DNA of 21,237 nt from Stramenopiles sp. TOSAG23-2 (taxonomy: Eukaryota; Sar). Of the stretch, positions 1-9,062 are shown piece by piece. Position numbers and translations under genes: made by a program. Location of the stretch: positions 1 through 21,237 of the forward strand of contig LT649541.1 in the NCBI GenBank assembly GCA_900128395.1, written 5' to 3'. Numbering within the stretch: position 1 is the stretch's first letter; each line of letters begins with the position of its first letter. A model generated the notes under the pieces. The model was not told where the DNA came from, made no database searches, and saw nothing but the letters and a program-made list of their open reading frames with translations.

Positions 1-414
1 TGTTCACACACAATAACAAACAAACAAATATATATATATATATATATTTACAACAAAATTTTGTATATTTCAATCAATATGTGTATATACTTTTCCTAAT
101 TCTTTGTATATTTCTATTATTATCTTCTTTTTCATGAAGAAGAATTTTTCGCTCACCATATCGAAATCAATACTGTGTACCTGGTATTTTTCAGCCGTTA
201 TTTTGAAAAAGAAGAACTTGATAAATATAGCCTTATAGCCTTTAATTATTGAGAATATCAAGCAATAAAGTAAATAGTGATGGGGAGACGTGTGTCGGGA
301 GAAAGAGAAAAAATATTTTAGGAAGATATAAATATCAATTATTAGAAAAATCAACAATATATAGGCAACTACAATATATATACAATATAATATCGAAAAA
401 TATATATTTACATT
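1..414. other. 5' flank of the first gene
   Basis: This upstream stretch is very AT-rich. It holds an (AT)n run near 28-48, a purine-rich patch near 279-310, and further A/T-rich sequence up to the ATG at 415. Frames crossing it on the minus strand encode only Ile/Tyr/Phe-rich sequence and look like non-coding shadows. I see no RNA gene or clear core promoter. It presumably contains the promoter and 5'UTR of the 1773-aa gene. Confidence 0.5.
28..48. repeat. (AT)n microsatellite
   Basis: This is a run of alternating A and T of about 20 bases in the 5' flank of the first gene. It is likely to be length-variable. Confidence 0.8.
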
Positions 415-3400
415 ATGATGGATGATATACAAATGTCCTCATCGTCAGAAGATGAATTGTTACAATTACAACGTACGTTAGATTTATTAACCAAAGATCA
501 AGATAAAATGGAAGCAGGTGTGATTAAATTACATAATAGAAATAGAAATATACATGAAATTGATGTTGAATATGATAGTAAAATGAGAAACGAATATTTG
601 AAAGAGACAAGATCAAAAGGTGTATTGCCAGGACCGGGTGAATATGTCTATAAAAGTTCATTTGGTAGTACAATTGGTGGTAAAATGAATCCATTACCAA
701 AGAAAAAAAATAATAACATTTTTGACAATAATAATGAAAAAAATAGTAATAACAATAATGAAAATAATAATAACAAAAGTATGATTGATTCAAAAGGTAT
801 TGAACGTGGTTATAAAGCTACAAAAAAACGTGTGACTGGTATTTCATTTGGTCAACGATCCAAAAAGCCATCCTTCCTAAGTGAAAAAGATGAATTTAAT
901 CTTATTGTAAAATCATTTTTTGGTACGGCTAAACGTAATGATATTGGTAAAGTTTTAATTGTATCAAAATTAGGTGATAAAATCTTACATCCAGATACAA
1001 ATTATGATCACATAACTTTAAAAGGTAGCGTGGAAAAGGCGCATCCATCATCCGTTTTTTCTGTTACATTTTTAGGAAAGCATGTGACGTTCAAAGCATC
1101 AAGAGGTAGGCATTTAAATTGCAGCTCAAAAATTGTTAAATGTGAACGTATGGCAGCAAATCGACATGGATCTGAATTTTTAATAGAAAAAGTAGATAAT
1201 ATGAAAAAATATTGTAGACTTCAAAGTGAATTTGGTTTATATTTAACGGCAAAATCAGATGGAAAAATAGTATGTGAAGCGCTTATAGATGAAACAGATA
1301 TTGAATTTGATGGGAAATCATCACAATGGTTTTATTCTGTTCCATATACATCCGATAGTAATTCATATAACATCAATGATGATTTGATTAAACCACGAAT
1401 TATACGTGGTAATGTTTTATTTGGTACACCAAAATCAAAAATAAATACAACGCCTTCAAATAAAATATTTAACAGTACTGAAGGTATTCCTAAAACGCCT
1501 AAAACGACGAAAGCTAAAGATAAAGCATCTTCATCTTTTTTAGTATTAGATCAAACAAAAGGATACGATCATGTAGAAAGAAAAGCGCCAGTAGCAAAAT
1601 TCGGTACATCCTCTCGTTTTGGAACTAGTAAAAAAGCAAATGGTGATGCCTTCGAATCTTTACGAGGTGAAAAATTATTAAATTGGTTTCAAAATAGCCG
1701 GGAACGAAAAGTATATTTAAAATTGAAAAATGGGAAAAAATATTTAAAACCAAAACAACCTGGACCATTAAAAATAGTAGAAAAGGAAAATGTTGATCAA
1801 GAATGTGTCATATCTTTTTGTCACATAGAAGGCAATGAATTTGCATTAAGAAATATACATCGTGATTATATAACTTGTCATGTTGCTGATCAATCAACGA
1901 TGGAAACGGATGAAGATGATGATAACAGTGAAATCGTAATTAAAAAAGATAAAGATAGTGATGAAAATGAAATTGGATTTTTAATGGAAACAAAAGGTAT
2001 GCGTATAGCTTTGAAGTCTGTAAAAAATGAAAGTTACCTTTCTGTAAAGGAGCAAAAAATTTCCTCTAGCAAAAAGAAAAGTGATGCTGTTTATTTCACC
2101 CCAGTACCATATGCACCAATATATAATCCAAATGATAGTATAACACGTCCAACTATACAAACAGGAAAGTGGACAACACCGACAAATAAAAGTAGAAAAA
2201 AGAAACAATCATCAATAGTTGAAAATTCTCCAGCACTTAGTAGTAATAGTGATTCTATTGGATTGGAAACGCCAAGTATTGGTGCACCTACACCAGGTGG
2301 TAATATTAGTTTAATGGATGGAGGTGATGAACCTATGGATGTAGAGCCAAATGTTGCAAATCGTATAACTCCACAGCGTGGTACACCAAATGATAGCTTT
2401 ACAAGGCCAAGAGTTCTTGGTGGTGCATGGGGTCCAGCTCCTTCCACAGATGATATTGATAAGCAACGACATAAGCGTAAACGTGAAAATACAGTTCCAG
2501 GTCCTGGGGCATATTCAATTGAATCAGGTATTAAAAAATTGACAGAAAAATCAACAAGCACAATCATTGCCCCTCCAGCGGTGAAACGAACCAAAAACCA
2601 AGCTCGTGCATTACGACAGCATAGAAAAAACTTACGACGTGAGCAAAATACTGCTGGTCCTGGAATGTATGACGTTGGTCGTGCATCTGAAGTGTTACGA
2701 CATGGTCCAAATGCATTTGCAGAAAAAGAAAGACCAACTTTTTCAAGAAGCTCCAGAGGAATTATTGAAGATCAAACGAAGAGGAAGCAGAAGAATAAAG
2801 CAAAGAAAGAATATTCTTTGGAGGAAAGCAAATATTCTGAAGATTATTTACGAAATGAAGAAATAATTGCGGATAATGAAGCGTGGAAAGATGGTGAAAT
2901 ATCTGCTATGTTGCAAAAACCGGATTTAAATGCATCCTATGTAAAGCCACGTGTGAAAGGTGGTGCATGGACTCACAAGTCTAAGAAATCAACATGGAAG
3001 AATTATCATGCATTAAAAAAAGCAAGGCGTGAGAAAGAAAAATTAAAATCTATTGGGCATTATGATGTGAAACATGATAAGGTTGAAAAGGGTGTCACGG
3101 GAGTACCGTTATTAGAGCAGGAAGTAAAATCAAGAAAAGCAACGAAGAAAAAAGTGAAAAAAGCGACATTAAATCGAAAATTAAAAGAACATTTTGAAGA
3201 GGCTATTAGAACGTATGTTGATGATATGCCAGAAAAGGGTGAATTTTTAGATACACAATTACACGATGATTGGGCCAAAAAAGAAACGAATAAACCGGTA
3301 TTCCAGTACCGGGAGGAAGAACCATTGACATCGCCAGTTGCACGTTTGAAAAAAGAAAGAGAGCGAGAACTGCGTGGTCCTGAAAATTTTATTGGTGACC

Positions 3401-5736
3401 AATCATTGATTAATTGGAAAGAACAAGCTGAAAAGAGAGACAATGGATTGCAATCAAGTTTACTTGACATGTCAAAACATAAAGGTCGTGACGTTGTCAA
3501 AGTGAAACGTCCAGGTGTGTATAAAGTTGAAAAATTCCATGACCCACCAAAATTAGGTACAGATTCATTTGGCCCGGGACATTATGAAAATGTAGATGAA
3601 CAATACGAAGCGTTGATTAGACGTAAACCTGGCTCAAAAGCATATGTCTCATTTGCTAAAGGAATTGGTAGGAAAGAAGCATTTGGTCCGTTTGGTGATA
3701 AACCGGAAGTTGTATTAGATGAAGATAAACAGTTAGAAATAGAATTTGGAATAGGTGGTGATGGTGAAATTATCGATTTAGAGCCACCAGTAAACCGACC
3801 AAATCAAAAAGATAATACGAAATCATTCACTTGGAGTAAGCTACCACGAGATCCAAGTAAAGAAAAAGATGGAGAGGCGCAAGAATTGATATTAGAACCT
3901 GATATGGATTGGGGTAAAAAAGGACGAGATGTGATTAAACCAACTGCTAAATTAAAATACGAACCATTTTCAAGACAAACGGGGCGTCCGGTTGACGTAA
4001 AGAAAGGTGGAGGAGATGCTGATCAAGAATATGGAGATGGGTACGACATGGATGATTACGGCATGGAAGGTGATATTGTGGATATTGATCCACGGTTAAC
4101 ACCATTAGAAAGACGTGTAAAAACAGCAAAAATATCCTCTAAACCACGATGGAAGACTGAAATAGTATCACAAGATATGTATGATCATGAAGGTGAGGAA
4201 GGAAGAAACTTGATTCTCTCCCCAAAAGAGGATCCTAGAAAGGAACGTAGAGATCGTCATACCGTTGATTTCACAAAGCAAAAACCTCGTTGGGCAGCTG
4301 ATGAGATAGATTTTGATATGGAAGGAGATATGGCATTTGCACCTAGTGATAATGCATCTAATGTCGTTTACGATGTTGACCGTGGACATGATGCTTTGAA
4401 TGGTGATAAATCCAAAGGTAATGTTGGAGTTAGTTGGAATACGCAAAAGCCACGCTTTACACCAAAACAAAAACGTGATGCGTTAATGGATGATTATGGA
4501 GGCGATTCGCCAAAATTAATATTGTCTCCTAAAGAACATGGGCAATCTACCGTAAAACCTGTGAAGCAAGGTGTTGCAATGTCCAAAAGCAGACCACGAT
4601 GGGAACCGAAAGATACTATTGCAGTAGATGATTTCGAGTTGCCAAATGAAGGCGAAGGTTTGATATTGAGACCTACGGAAGAGCGTGAAGCCTTCCAGCA
4701 GCCTCGTATACAATCAGCTACTACATTAGAAAAAAGTAGACCAAGATGGACACCAAAAGTAGATAGAAGCAACGTAAATGATATTGATCATAGCGATATA
4801 AAAGATGGTGAAGCATTAATACTAGAACCAACACGTAAAGGTATTGAAAAACGAGAAGCGCCAACAGCAAAAATGAAACAACAACGTGGACGTTCTGAAC
4901 CAGTTGGTAATGAACGTAATAAAGTTGATACATCTGATCTGGTCTATTCCCCAAATGTTGATTTTGGTCGTAAAAATAATCAACCAATGGTACGTAGTGT
5001 TCGCGAAGTTCAACGACAACGTAAAAAGGAACTGGAAAACAAAATGGATATGATGGATGATTTGTCGAAGGAGGAACGGAAAAAAATGCGAAGGGATTTA
5101 AAACAAAAATTTTTAAAGGAAAATTTACGGAAAAAAATGACTGAACCATGGAGTAAAAAACCATTAAAATCATCATCATCCTCGACAAATAGTTTGAAAA
5201 ATAAAAAGGATGATATTAATGGATTAAATGTTGGCATGGAAGAGTTAATTATATCACCAAATACGGCAAAAGAGAAATTAAATGCAAAAACAAAACGTGG
5301 TATTAACATGTTAAAACAAGGAATTAGTAGATCTGAGATGAATAACACAACAACTGACTATGATGGTGGTATCGATAATATTCCAAGATCAGTAAAAATT
5401 GATAATAAAGAATATATCAATGACAAACCAAAAACTCCAACAAATAAAGAAAAGTTTATGATGAAAGAAGATTTAACAGGTACAATTGCACCTGTGAAAA
5501 AAACATTCGCGAGAAAAGTTCCTAAAAATCAAAAACCACCAAAACCAGCTGGTAGATTAAAAAGCAAAGTTAAATTATCTAATACATTAATTGGAGGTAT
5601 ACGGAAAACAAAGAAAAAGAAGAAGAAGAAAGATTTGAGTAAAACTATTGCACCAATTCAAAAAACAAAAGCAGAAATAGTTAGAGATCAAATGTTAAAT
5701 TTACAATTTGAAAATGATGATGAAGATTGGGATTAA
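415..5736 (+). CDS. fascin-like beta-trefoil / sperm-tail PG-rich repeat protein
   Basis: A single 1773-aa frame from ATG (second ATG at 418) to TAA. PG-rich motifs are visible at about residues 72-77 (PGPGEY), 695-700 (PGPGAY), 747-752 (AGPGMY) and 1052-1057 (FGPGHY); these define SHIPPO/STPGR proteins of flagellar axonemes. Two segments, about 170-312 and 416-566, look like fascin-type beta-trefoils, each ending in F-x2-VPY or similar. Each is followed by a short TRPR-x3-GAW-type motif (near 323, 573, 663, 843). Residues about 1243-1490 carry five degenerate repeats of about 49 aa with KPRW/RPRW cores and LILSPKE-like ends. The C-terminus has two TIAPxxKT copies and a Lys run. Poly-Asn runs lie at about 100-121. 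No signal peptide or membrane segment is seen. I infer a microtubule- or actin-associated flagellar structural protein. The PG-rich call is firmer than the trefoil call. Confidence 0.8.
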   Translation: MMDDIQMSSSSEDELLQLQRTLDLLTKDQDKMEAGVIKLHNRNRNIHEIDVEYDSKMRNEYLKETRSKGVLPGPGEYVYKSSFGSTIGGKMNPLPKKKNNNIFDNNNEKNSNNNNENNNNKSMIDSKGIERGYKATKKRVTGISFGQRSKKPSFLSEKDEFNLIVKSFFGTAKRNDIGKVLIVSKLGDKILHPDTNYDHITLKGSVEKAHPSSVFSVTFLGKHVTFKASRGRHLNCSSKIVKCERMAANRHGSEFLIEKVDNMKKYCRLQSEFGLYLTAKSDGKIVCEALIDETDIEFDGKSSQWFYSVPYTSDSNSYNINDDLIKPRIIRGNVLFGTPKSKINTTPSNKIFNSTEGIPKTPKTTKAKDKASSSFLVLDQTKGYDHVERKAPVAKFGTSSRFGTSKKANGDAFESLRGEKLLNWFQNSRERKVYLKLKNGKKYLKPKQPGPLKIVEKENVDQECVISFCHIEGNEFALRNIHRDYITCHVADQSTMETDEDDDNSEIVIKKDKDSDENEIGFLMETKGMRIALKSVKNESYLSVKEQKISSSKKKSDAVYFTPVPYAPIYNPNDSITRPTIQTGKWTTPTNKSRKKKQSSIVENSPALSSNSDSIGLETPSIGAPTPGGNISLMDGGDEPMDVEPNVANRITPQRGTPNDSFTRPRVLGGAWGPAPSTDDIDKQRHKRKRENTVPGPGAYSIESGIKKLTEKSTSTIIAPPAVKRTKNQARALRQHRKNLRREQNTAGPGMYDVGRASEVLRHGPNAFAEKERPTFSRSSRGIIEDQTKRKQKNKAKKEYSLEESKYSEDYLRNEEIIADNEAWKDGEISAMLQKPDLNASYVKPRVKGGAWTHKSKKSTWKNYHALKKARREKEKLKSIGHYDVKHDKVEKGVTGVPLLEQEVKSRKATKKKVKKATLNRKLKEHFEEAIRTYVDDMPEKGEFLDTQLHDDWAKKETNKPVFQYREEEPLTSPVARLKKERERELRGPENFIGDQSLINWKEQAEKRDNGLQSSLLDMSKHKGRDVVKVKRPGVYKVEKFHDPPKLGTDSFGPGHYENVDEQYEALIRRKPGSKAYVSFAKGIGRKEAFGPFGDKPEVVLDEDKQLEIEFGIGGDGEIIDLEPPVNRPNQKDNTKSFTWSKLPRDPSKEKDGEAQELILEPDMDWGKKGRDVIKPTAKLKYEPFSRQTGRPVDVKKGGGDADQEYGDGYDMDDYGMEGDIVDIDPRLTPLERRVKTAKISSKPRWKTEIVSQDMYDHEGEEGRNLILSPKEDPRKERRDRHTVDFTKQKPRWAADEIDFDMEGDMAFAPSDNASNVVYDVDRGHDALNGDKSKGNVGVSWNTQKPRFTPKQKRDALMDDYGGDSPKLILSPKEHGQSTVKPVKQGVAMSKSRPRWEPKDTIAVDDFELPNEGEGLILRPTEEREAFQQPRIQSATTLEKSRPRWTPKVDRSNVNDIDHSDIKDGEALILEPTRKGIEKREAPTAKMKQQRGRSEPVGNERNKVDTSDLVYSPNVDFGRKNNQPMVRSVREVQRQRKKELENKMDMMDDLSKEERKKMRRDLKQKFLKENLRKKMTEPWSKKPLKSSSSSTNSLKNKKDDINGLNVGMEELIISPNTAKEKLNAKTKRGINMLKQGISRSEMNNTTTDYDGGIDNIPRSVKIDNKEYINDKPKTPTNKEKFMMKEDLTGTIAPVKKTFARKVPKNQKPPKPAGRLKSKVKLSNTLIGGIRKTKKKKKKKDLSKTIAPIQKTKAEIVRDQMLNLQFENDDEDWD
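4141..4890 (+). repeat. degenerate ~49-aa PRW/LILSP protein repeats
   Basis: Inside the 1773-aa protein, PRW or PRF cores begin at about residues 1243, 1289, 1344, 1393 and 1442, a spacing of 46-55 residues. Each is followed after an acidic stretch by LILSPKE, LILRPTE or LILEPTR; the second copy has AFAPSDN at that place. The repeats have diverged at DNA level, so they are old protein repeats rather than a recent duplication. Confidence 0.65.
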
Positions 5737-6050
5737 AAAATATTTTTTTGGAATTGGGGGAGAGAGAGAGAAATTGAAATTAGGCCCATTCCATAAATGT
5801 ACACTAAAAATCATGTTTTTTTCTCTAAATATTTTATCAATTAAAATACCCTTTCTACGTGTTGTACCTAGTTTGGATTCGTAATAATCATAACGCGCGT
5901 ATAATTGTTGTCATTTTTTATTTTTTGTGCGGGAGGCCTTTTTACTTTACACAAACAGTACGAAGTATTGAAACCTCTTCTTTCAGCAGTCACATATACG
6001 GATACACGCACACACCAGAGTACTGAACTGCTGCGCGCCATTTTTCGTTT
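5737..6050. other. convergent 3' intergenic region
   Basis: This is the tail-to-tail gap between the first gene (+) and the 2OG oxygenase (-). It holds a short (GA)n run near 5760-5770 and an alternating CG patch near 5895, with no open frame worth calling. It presumably carries both 3'UTRs and polyadenylation signals. Confidence 0.5.
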
Positions 6051-7136
6051 TTAACATATAGTACAACATCCCATCTCGTAAACTGTTCTTAAAAATGGAT
6101 TTGAACCATTTGAATATCTTAAAAACATGTCTTGGACTTGCATGAAGGCAACAAGAATAAAACGTTTACCTGAGGTTATCCTCCTTCCGCTATGTGCAAG
6201 GAAACCATAATGAGATAAACACATACCTTGTTTCAAATGAACATCAACATCGTATGGGTCACATAAATTTGTTCCACCTCCTTCAAATTCATTTGGATTA
6301 GATAGTAATATATTAAAAGTCATAACACTACCATCTCGATGCTGCAATAAACGATCTTGTCTTCCTGTATTTTCTGCATCATACTTTACAACAAATATCT
6401 CTTCGAATTTAATTCTGCTGGGATCAATTTTTAAAATATCTTTAGCCAATTTCCTTTTTAAACGATTTAATTCCATCATCGTTCTGTCATCTGTATTTTC
6501 TGCATCATACTTTACAACAAATATCTCTTCGAATTTAATTCTGCTGGGATCAATTTTTAAAATATCTTTAGCCAATTTCCTTTTTAAACGATTTAATTCC
6601 ATCATCGTTCTGTCATATATTATAGGGAATGACTTTTCAAGTAGATCTAGTTCTAAATCTGTCGTTGCGGCGTGACAATGTCGTGCTGTATTCCACCCAT
6701 CTCTGTCAATAACTTCATGATCGCAAACTGATGATGATAATAATTTATATTTCTTAATTCTACTTTTAGCAATAGATTTGGACGCATTGATTATGGCAGT
6801 ACAAAGCTTTGGTGTCAAAAGTTTTGTTGTAAATACACTTTCTTTTGTTTCAAATCGAGAATCTTCACCAGATTTTGTTTTGTCGTAAAAATAAATTTTA
6901 TCTATTGAATTTTTCACTTCTAAAAACTTTAGCTCAAATTCATTTTGTTTTTTTCTTTTTGGTATACGAAAATCGAACTTTATTGATTTTCTTTTTGTAA
7001 TGTAATTGCTATTATTTGGCAATTTATAATCTTCATCTTCTTTAATTTCCATTTCTTTACTTTTCGGTTTACTAGCACATTGAATCATTTCCTTTCCATG
7101 TGCCGGGTATGCGTATATTTTATCTGTTTTTCTCAT
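6051..7136 (-). CDS. 2OG-Fe(II) oxygenase, prolyl-4-hydroxylase type
   Basis: A 361-aa frame on the minus strand ending in TAA. The C-terminal half has the catalytic core of the Fe(II)/2-oxoglutarate dioxygenases. The HxD pair is His266/Asp268 (QHRDGS), followed by FEGGGT, then the distal His315 (AHSGRR) and the co-substrate Arg325 (GKRFILVAF). The D-to-H spacing of 47 residues is typical of P4H-like domains. The N-terminal ~90 residues are Lys-rich without a signal peptide, so a cytosolic or nuclear role is more likely than an ER role (inference). The substrate cannot be read from the sequence. The oddity is an exact 42-residue tandem duplication at about residues 174-258, just before the HxD motif. 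It adds an extra helix-strand unit to the fold, so the allele may be altered or the copy may be an assembly artefact. Confidence 0.85.
   Translation of the reverse strand: MRKTDKIYAYPAHGKEMIQCASKPKSKEMEIKEDEDYKLPNNSNYITKRKSIKFDFRIPKRKKQNEFELKFLEVKNSIDKIYFYDKTKSGEDSRFETKESVFTTKLLTPKLCTAIINASKSIAKSRIKKYKLLSSSVCDHEVIDRDGWNTARHCHAATTDLELDLLEKSFPIIYDRTMMELNRLKRKLAKDILKIDPSRIKFEEIFVVKYDAENTDDRTMMELNRLKRKLAKDILKIDPSRIKFEEIFVVKYDAENTGRQDRLLQHRDGSVMTFNILLSNPNEFEGGGTNLCDPYDVDVHLKQGMCLSHYGFLAHSGRRITSGKRFILVAFMQVQDMFLRYSNGSNPFLRTVYEMGCCTIC
6365..6616. repeat. exact 126-bp tandem duplication (two copies)
   Basis: Copies lie at 6365-6490 and 6491-6616, and I find no mismatch between them. The flanking bases differ on both sides (6364 vs 6490, 6491 vs 6617), so the unit is exactly 126 bp. 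It is a multiple of three and keeps the oxygenase frame open, duplicating 42 residues. Confidence 0.95.
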
Positions 7137-7560
7137 TGTAATTATTTTGTTCTTTTGATTTTCACAACCAATACGTTTGAATTACTCTACCTCTTTAATC
7201 TATTTTTTTTCCCTTTTCTAAAATCTAGATATTGTTACATATATATATCTATATATATCTACTACGCACACACAGTGCAAAAATAATAAGTCGTGATTTA
7301 TGTATTGGTGTCGTAAAGTGATAGACAGAATAATTACTGTAGCATGGAATAGCAGGCGCATTGCAAAAAAAAAGGCTTTTACACAAACAACAACTTGCAA
7401 AACACACACAATCGAGTCAGCAAGTCACACAGCAAAATTCATAATAATAAAAATACATTTTAATTTAATGGAAAAGAGTAGCTAAGAACTCTGGAAAAGA
7501 AATTTTTATAATCAAATCATTTATCCCTTGAGTGTGGGAAATATATATATAGAGAGAGAT
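7137..7560. promoter_or_regulatory. divergent promoter region, oxygenase / polygalacturonase
   Basis: This head-to-head spacer separates the 2OG oxygenase (ATG at 7136, minus) from the polygalacturonase (ATG at 7561, plus). It contains a pyrimidine-rich stretch near 7195-7220, a TATATATC repeat near 7238-7262, a poly-A/GGCT motif at 7363-7384 and a TA/GA-rich leader just before 7561. Short frames here are not convincing as genes. Confidence 0.5.
7363..7384 (+). promoter_or_regulatory. poly-A/GGCT upstream motif, copy 1
   Basis: The motif is GCA followed by an A run and GGCT, then TTTTACAC. It lies about 177 nt upstream of the polygalacturonase ATG, in the sense orientation. Similar motifs occur at 11870-11889 upstream of the ceramidase and at 21165-21186 (minus) upstream of the right-edge small gene. 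A promoter role is inference. Confidence 0.3.
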
Positions 7561-8871
7561 ATGATGCGGATGTACAATAATACATCGTGGAGGAAATCAT
7601 TTCAATTTATTTATTTATTTATATTATTTATTACAACATGTAATAGTATTATCAATGAAAATAATAATAATAAATATTATAATGTAGTAGATTTTGGTGC
7701 AAAGGGAGATGGAAAAACCTTTGATACAATTGCTATACAAAGAGCCGTACGTGCAGTAGCCCATGAAGGATCAGGGACGATTATTTTTCCAAAGAATAAA
7801 ATATTTTTAACTGGTCCTTTTAATTTGACTTCGTTTTGTACCCTTTTTATTGAAGAAAACACAACAATATTAGGTTCCTTTAATAAAGCGGATTATATGC
7901 GTATACCTGCACTCCCATCATATGGTCAAGGGAAACATGGCGGTCCAACACGACGAATTTCGTTAATCCATGGAGAAAATTTAACAAATGTTATTATTAC
8001 AGGGAAAAATGGAACGATTGATGGGAATGGCGCTGTATGGTGGGATCATAAAGAAAAAAATGATACTGCACCTCATTTAATTGAATTTATGTATAGTTTT
8101 AACATTGAGGTATCACATGTCACACTGATAAATACACCTTTTTGGACAGTTCATCCATATATATGTAAAGGATTTCTTGCGCATCACGTATGGATTATCA
8201 ATCCATCAAATGTCACAAATACAGATGGAATTGATCCTGATTCGACACAGGATGTATTGATTCATAATGTATATATTAACACAGGCGATGATGGGATAGC
8301 TATTAAATCTGGTTGGGATGAATATGGATACGATGTCGTCAATATTTCAAGCCGGAATATTACCATTCGTGATTCTACAATTACTACACCTTGCGCTGCA
8401 ATTAGTGTTGGATCGGAAATGAGTGGGGGTGTAGCTGATGTATATATTTCTAATACATATTTGTACGATACAACTGCTGGTGTACACATTAAATCTGGAC
8501 GTGGTCGTGGTGGTTATGTACATAATATCTTCATGGAAAAATTAACAATGAATAACTGTTTCTATGGAATTATGGTTGATACCGATAGTGATAAGACACC
8601 TGATAATACTCCAGGGCATCATTTTAATTTAAGTGCGATTCCAGATATAAGAAATATATCGGCTCGTAATATAAATGGTAAAAAAAGCAAAGTTGTTGCA
8701 AAATTAATTGGTTTAAAAGAAGATCCAATGCGGGATATCAAATTAGAAAATATACATTTTAATGACGATGCAATATATGAATGTGGTAATGTTTCTGGTA
8801 CATATACCAATACATTTCCAAAACCGTGTGATTTATTAATACCGGAGGAGATATATGTGAGGGGGGTGTAG
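7561..8871 (+). CDS. secreted GH28 polygalacturonase-like glycosidase
   Basis: A 436-aa frame. I chose the ATG at 7561 because the frame upstream of it has no ATG. A hydrophobic segment at about residues 13-28 follows and reads as a signal peptide, so the product is likely secreted. The mature part starts with NVVDFGAKGDG, the usual opening of the GH28 beta-helix. Catalytic motifs are NTDGID (Asp222), GDDG (Asp243/Asp244), VGSEMSGG at 283-290, and a VHIKSGRGRGG segment (308-318). The SEMSGG form replaces the His of classical GHG and the RIK Arg is His309. The SEM variant is known in the plant/bacterial-like branch of GH28. The reaction is expected to be hydrolysis of pectic galacturonan. Several N-glycosylation sequons fit secretion. 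The stop is TAG, where the family normally ends. Confidence 0.88.
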   Translation: MMRMYNNTSWRKSFQFIYLFILFITTCNSIINENNNNKYYNVVDFGAKGDGKTFDTIAIQRAVRAVAHEGSGTIIFPKNKIFLTGPFNLTSFCTLFIEENTTILGSFNKADYMRIPALPSYGQGKHGGPTRRISLIHGENLTNVIITGKNGTIDGNGAVWWDHKEKNDTAPHLIEFMYSFNIEVSHVTLINTPFWTVHPYICKGFLAHHVWIINPSNVTNTDGIDPDSTQDVLIHNVYINTGDDGIAIKSGWDEYGYDVVNISSRNITIRDSTITTPCAAISVGSEMSGGVADVYISNTYLYDTTAGVHIKSGRGRGGYVHNIFMEKLTMNNCFYGIMVDTDSDKTPDNTPGHHFNLSAIPDIRNISARNINGKKSKVVAKLIGLKEDPMRDIKLENIHFNDDAIYECGNVSGTYTNTFPKPCDLLIPEEIYVRGV

Positions 8872-9062
8872 AGAGAAAAGTGTAGAGCACACGAGTACTT
8901 TTGTACATTCGCCATCAAATGTTACGTCGTACTCGTACGTAGAAAAATTATTTATATTATAACACAGAGAAAAGGAGTAGTAAAATTTAATACGTAACGT
9001 CTTACGAATATGTATTTTTTTTTTACAACTGTGCTCTAACACACGCACACTCTGTACTTTCT

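Noticed and set aside
2091-2594. Minus-strand 167-codon frame opposite the first gene
   Set aside because: Shadow of the long plus-strand gene. The Pro/Gly content mirrors the PG-rich codons on the other strand.
5930-5960. U5 snRNA-like loop (GCCTTTTTAC)
   Set aside because: It has one T more than the invariant loop and no flanking stem or Sm site could be found.
7528-7560. Earlier start of the polygalacturonase at 7528
   Set aside because: It would need a TTG start. The ATG at 7561 gives a standard signal peptide and is preferred.
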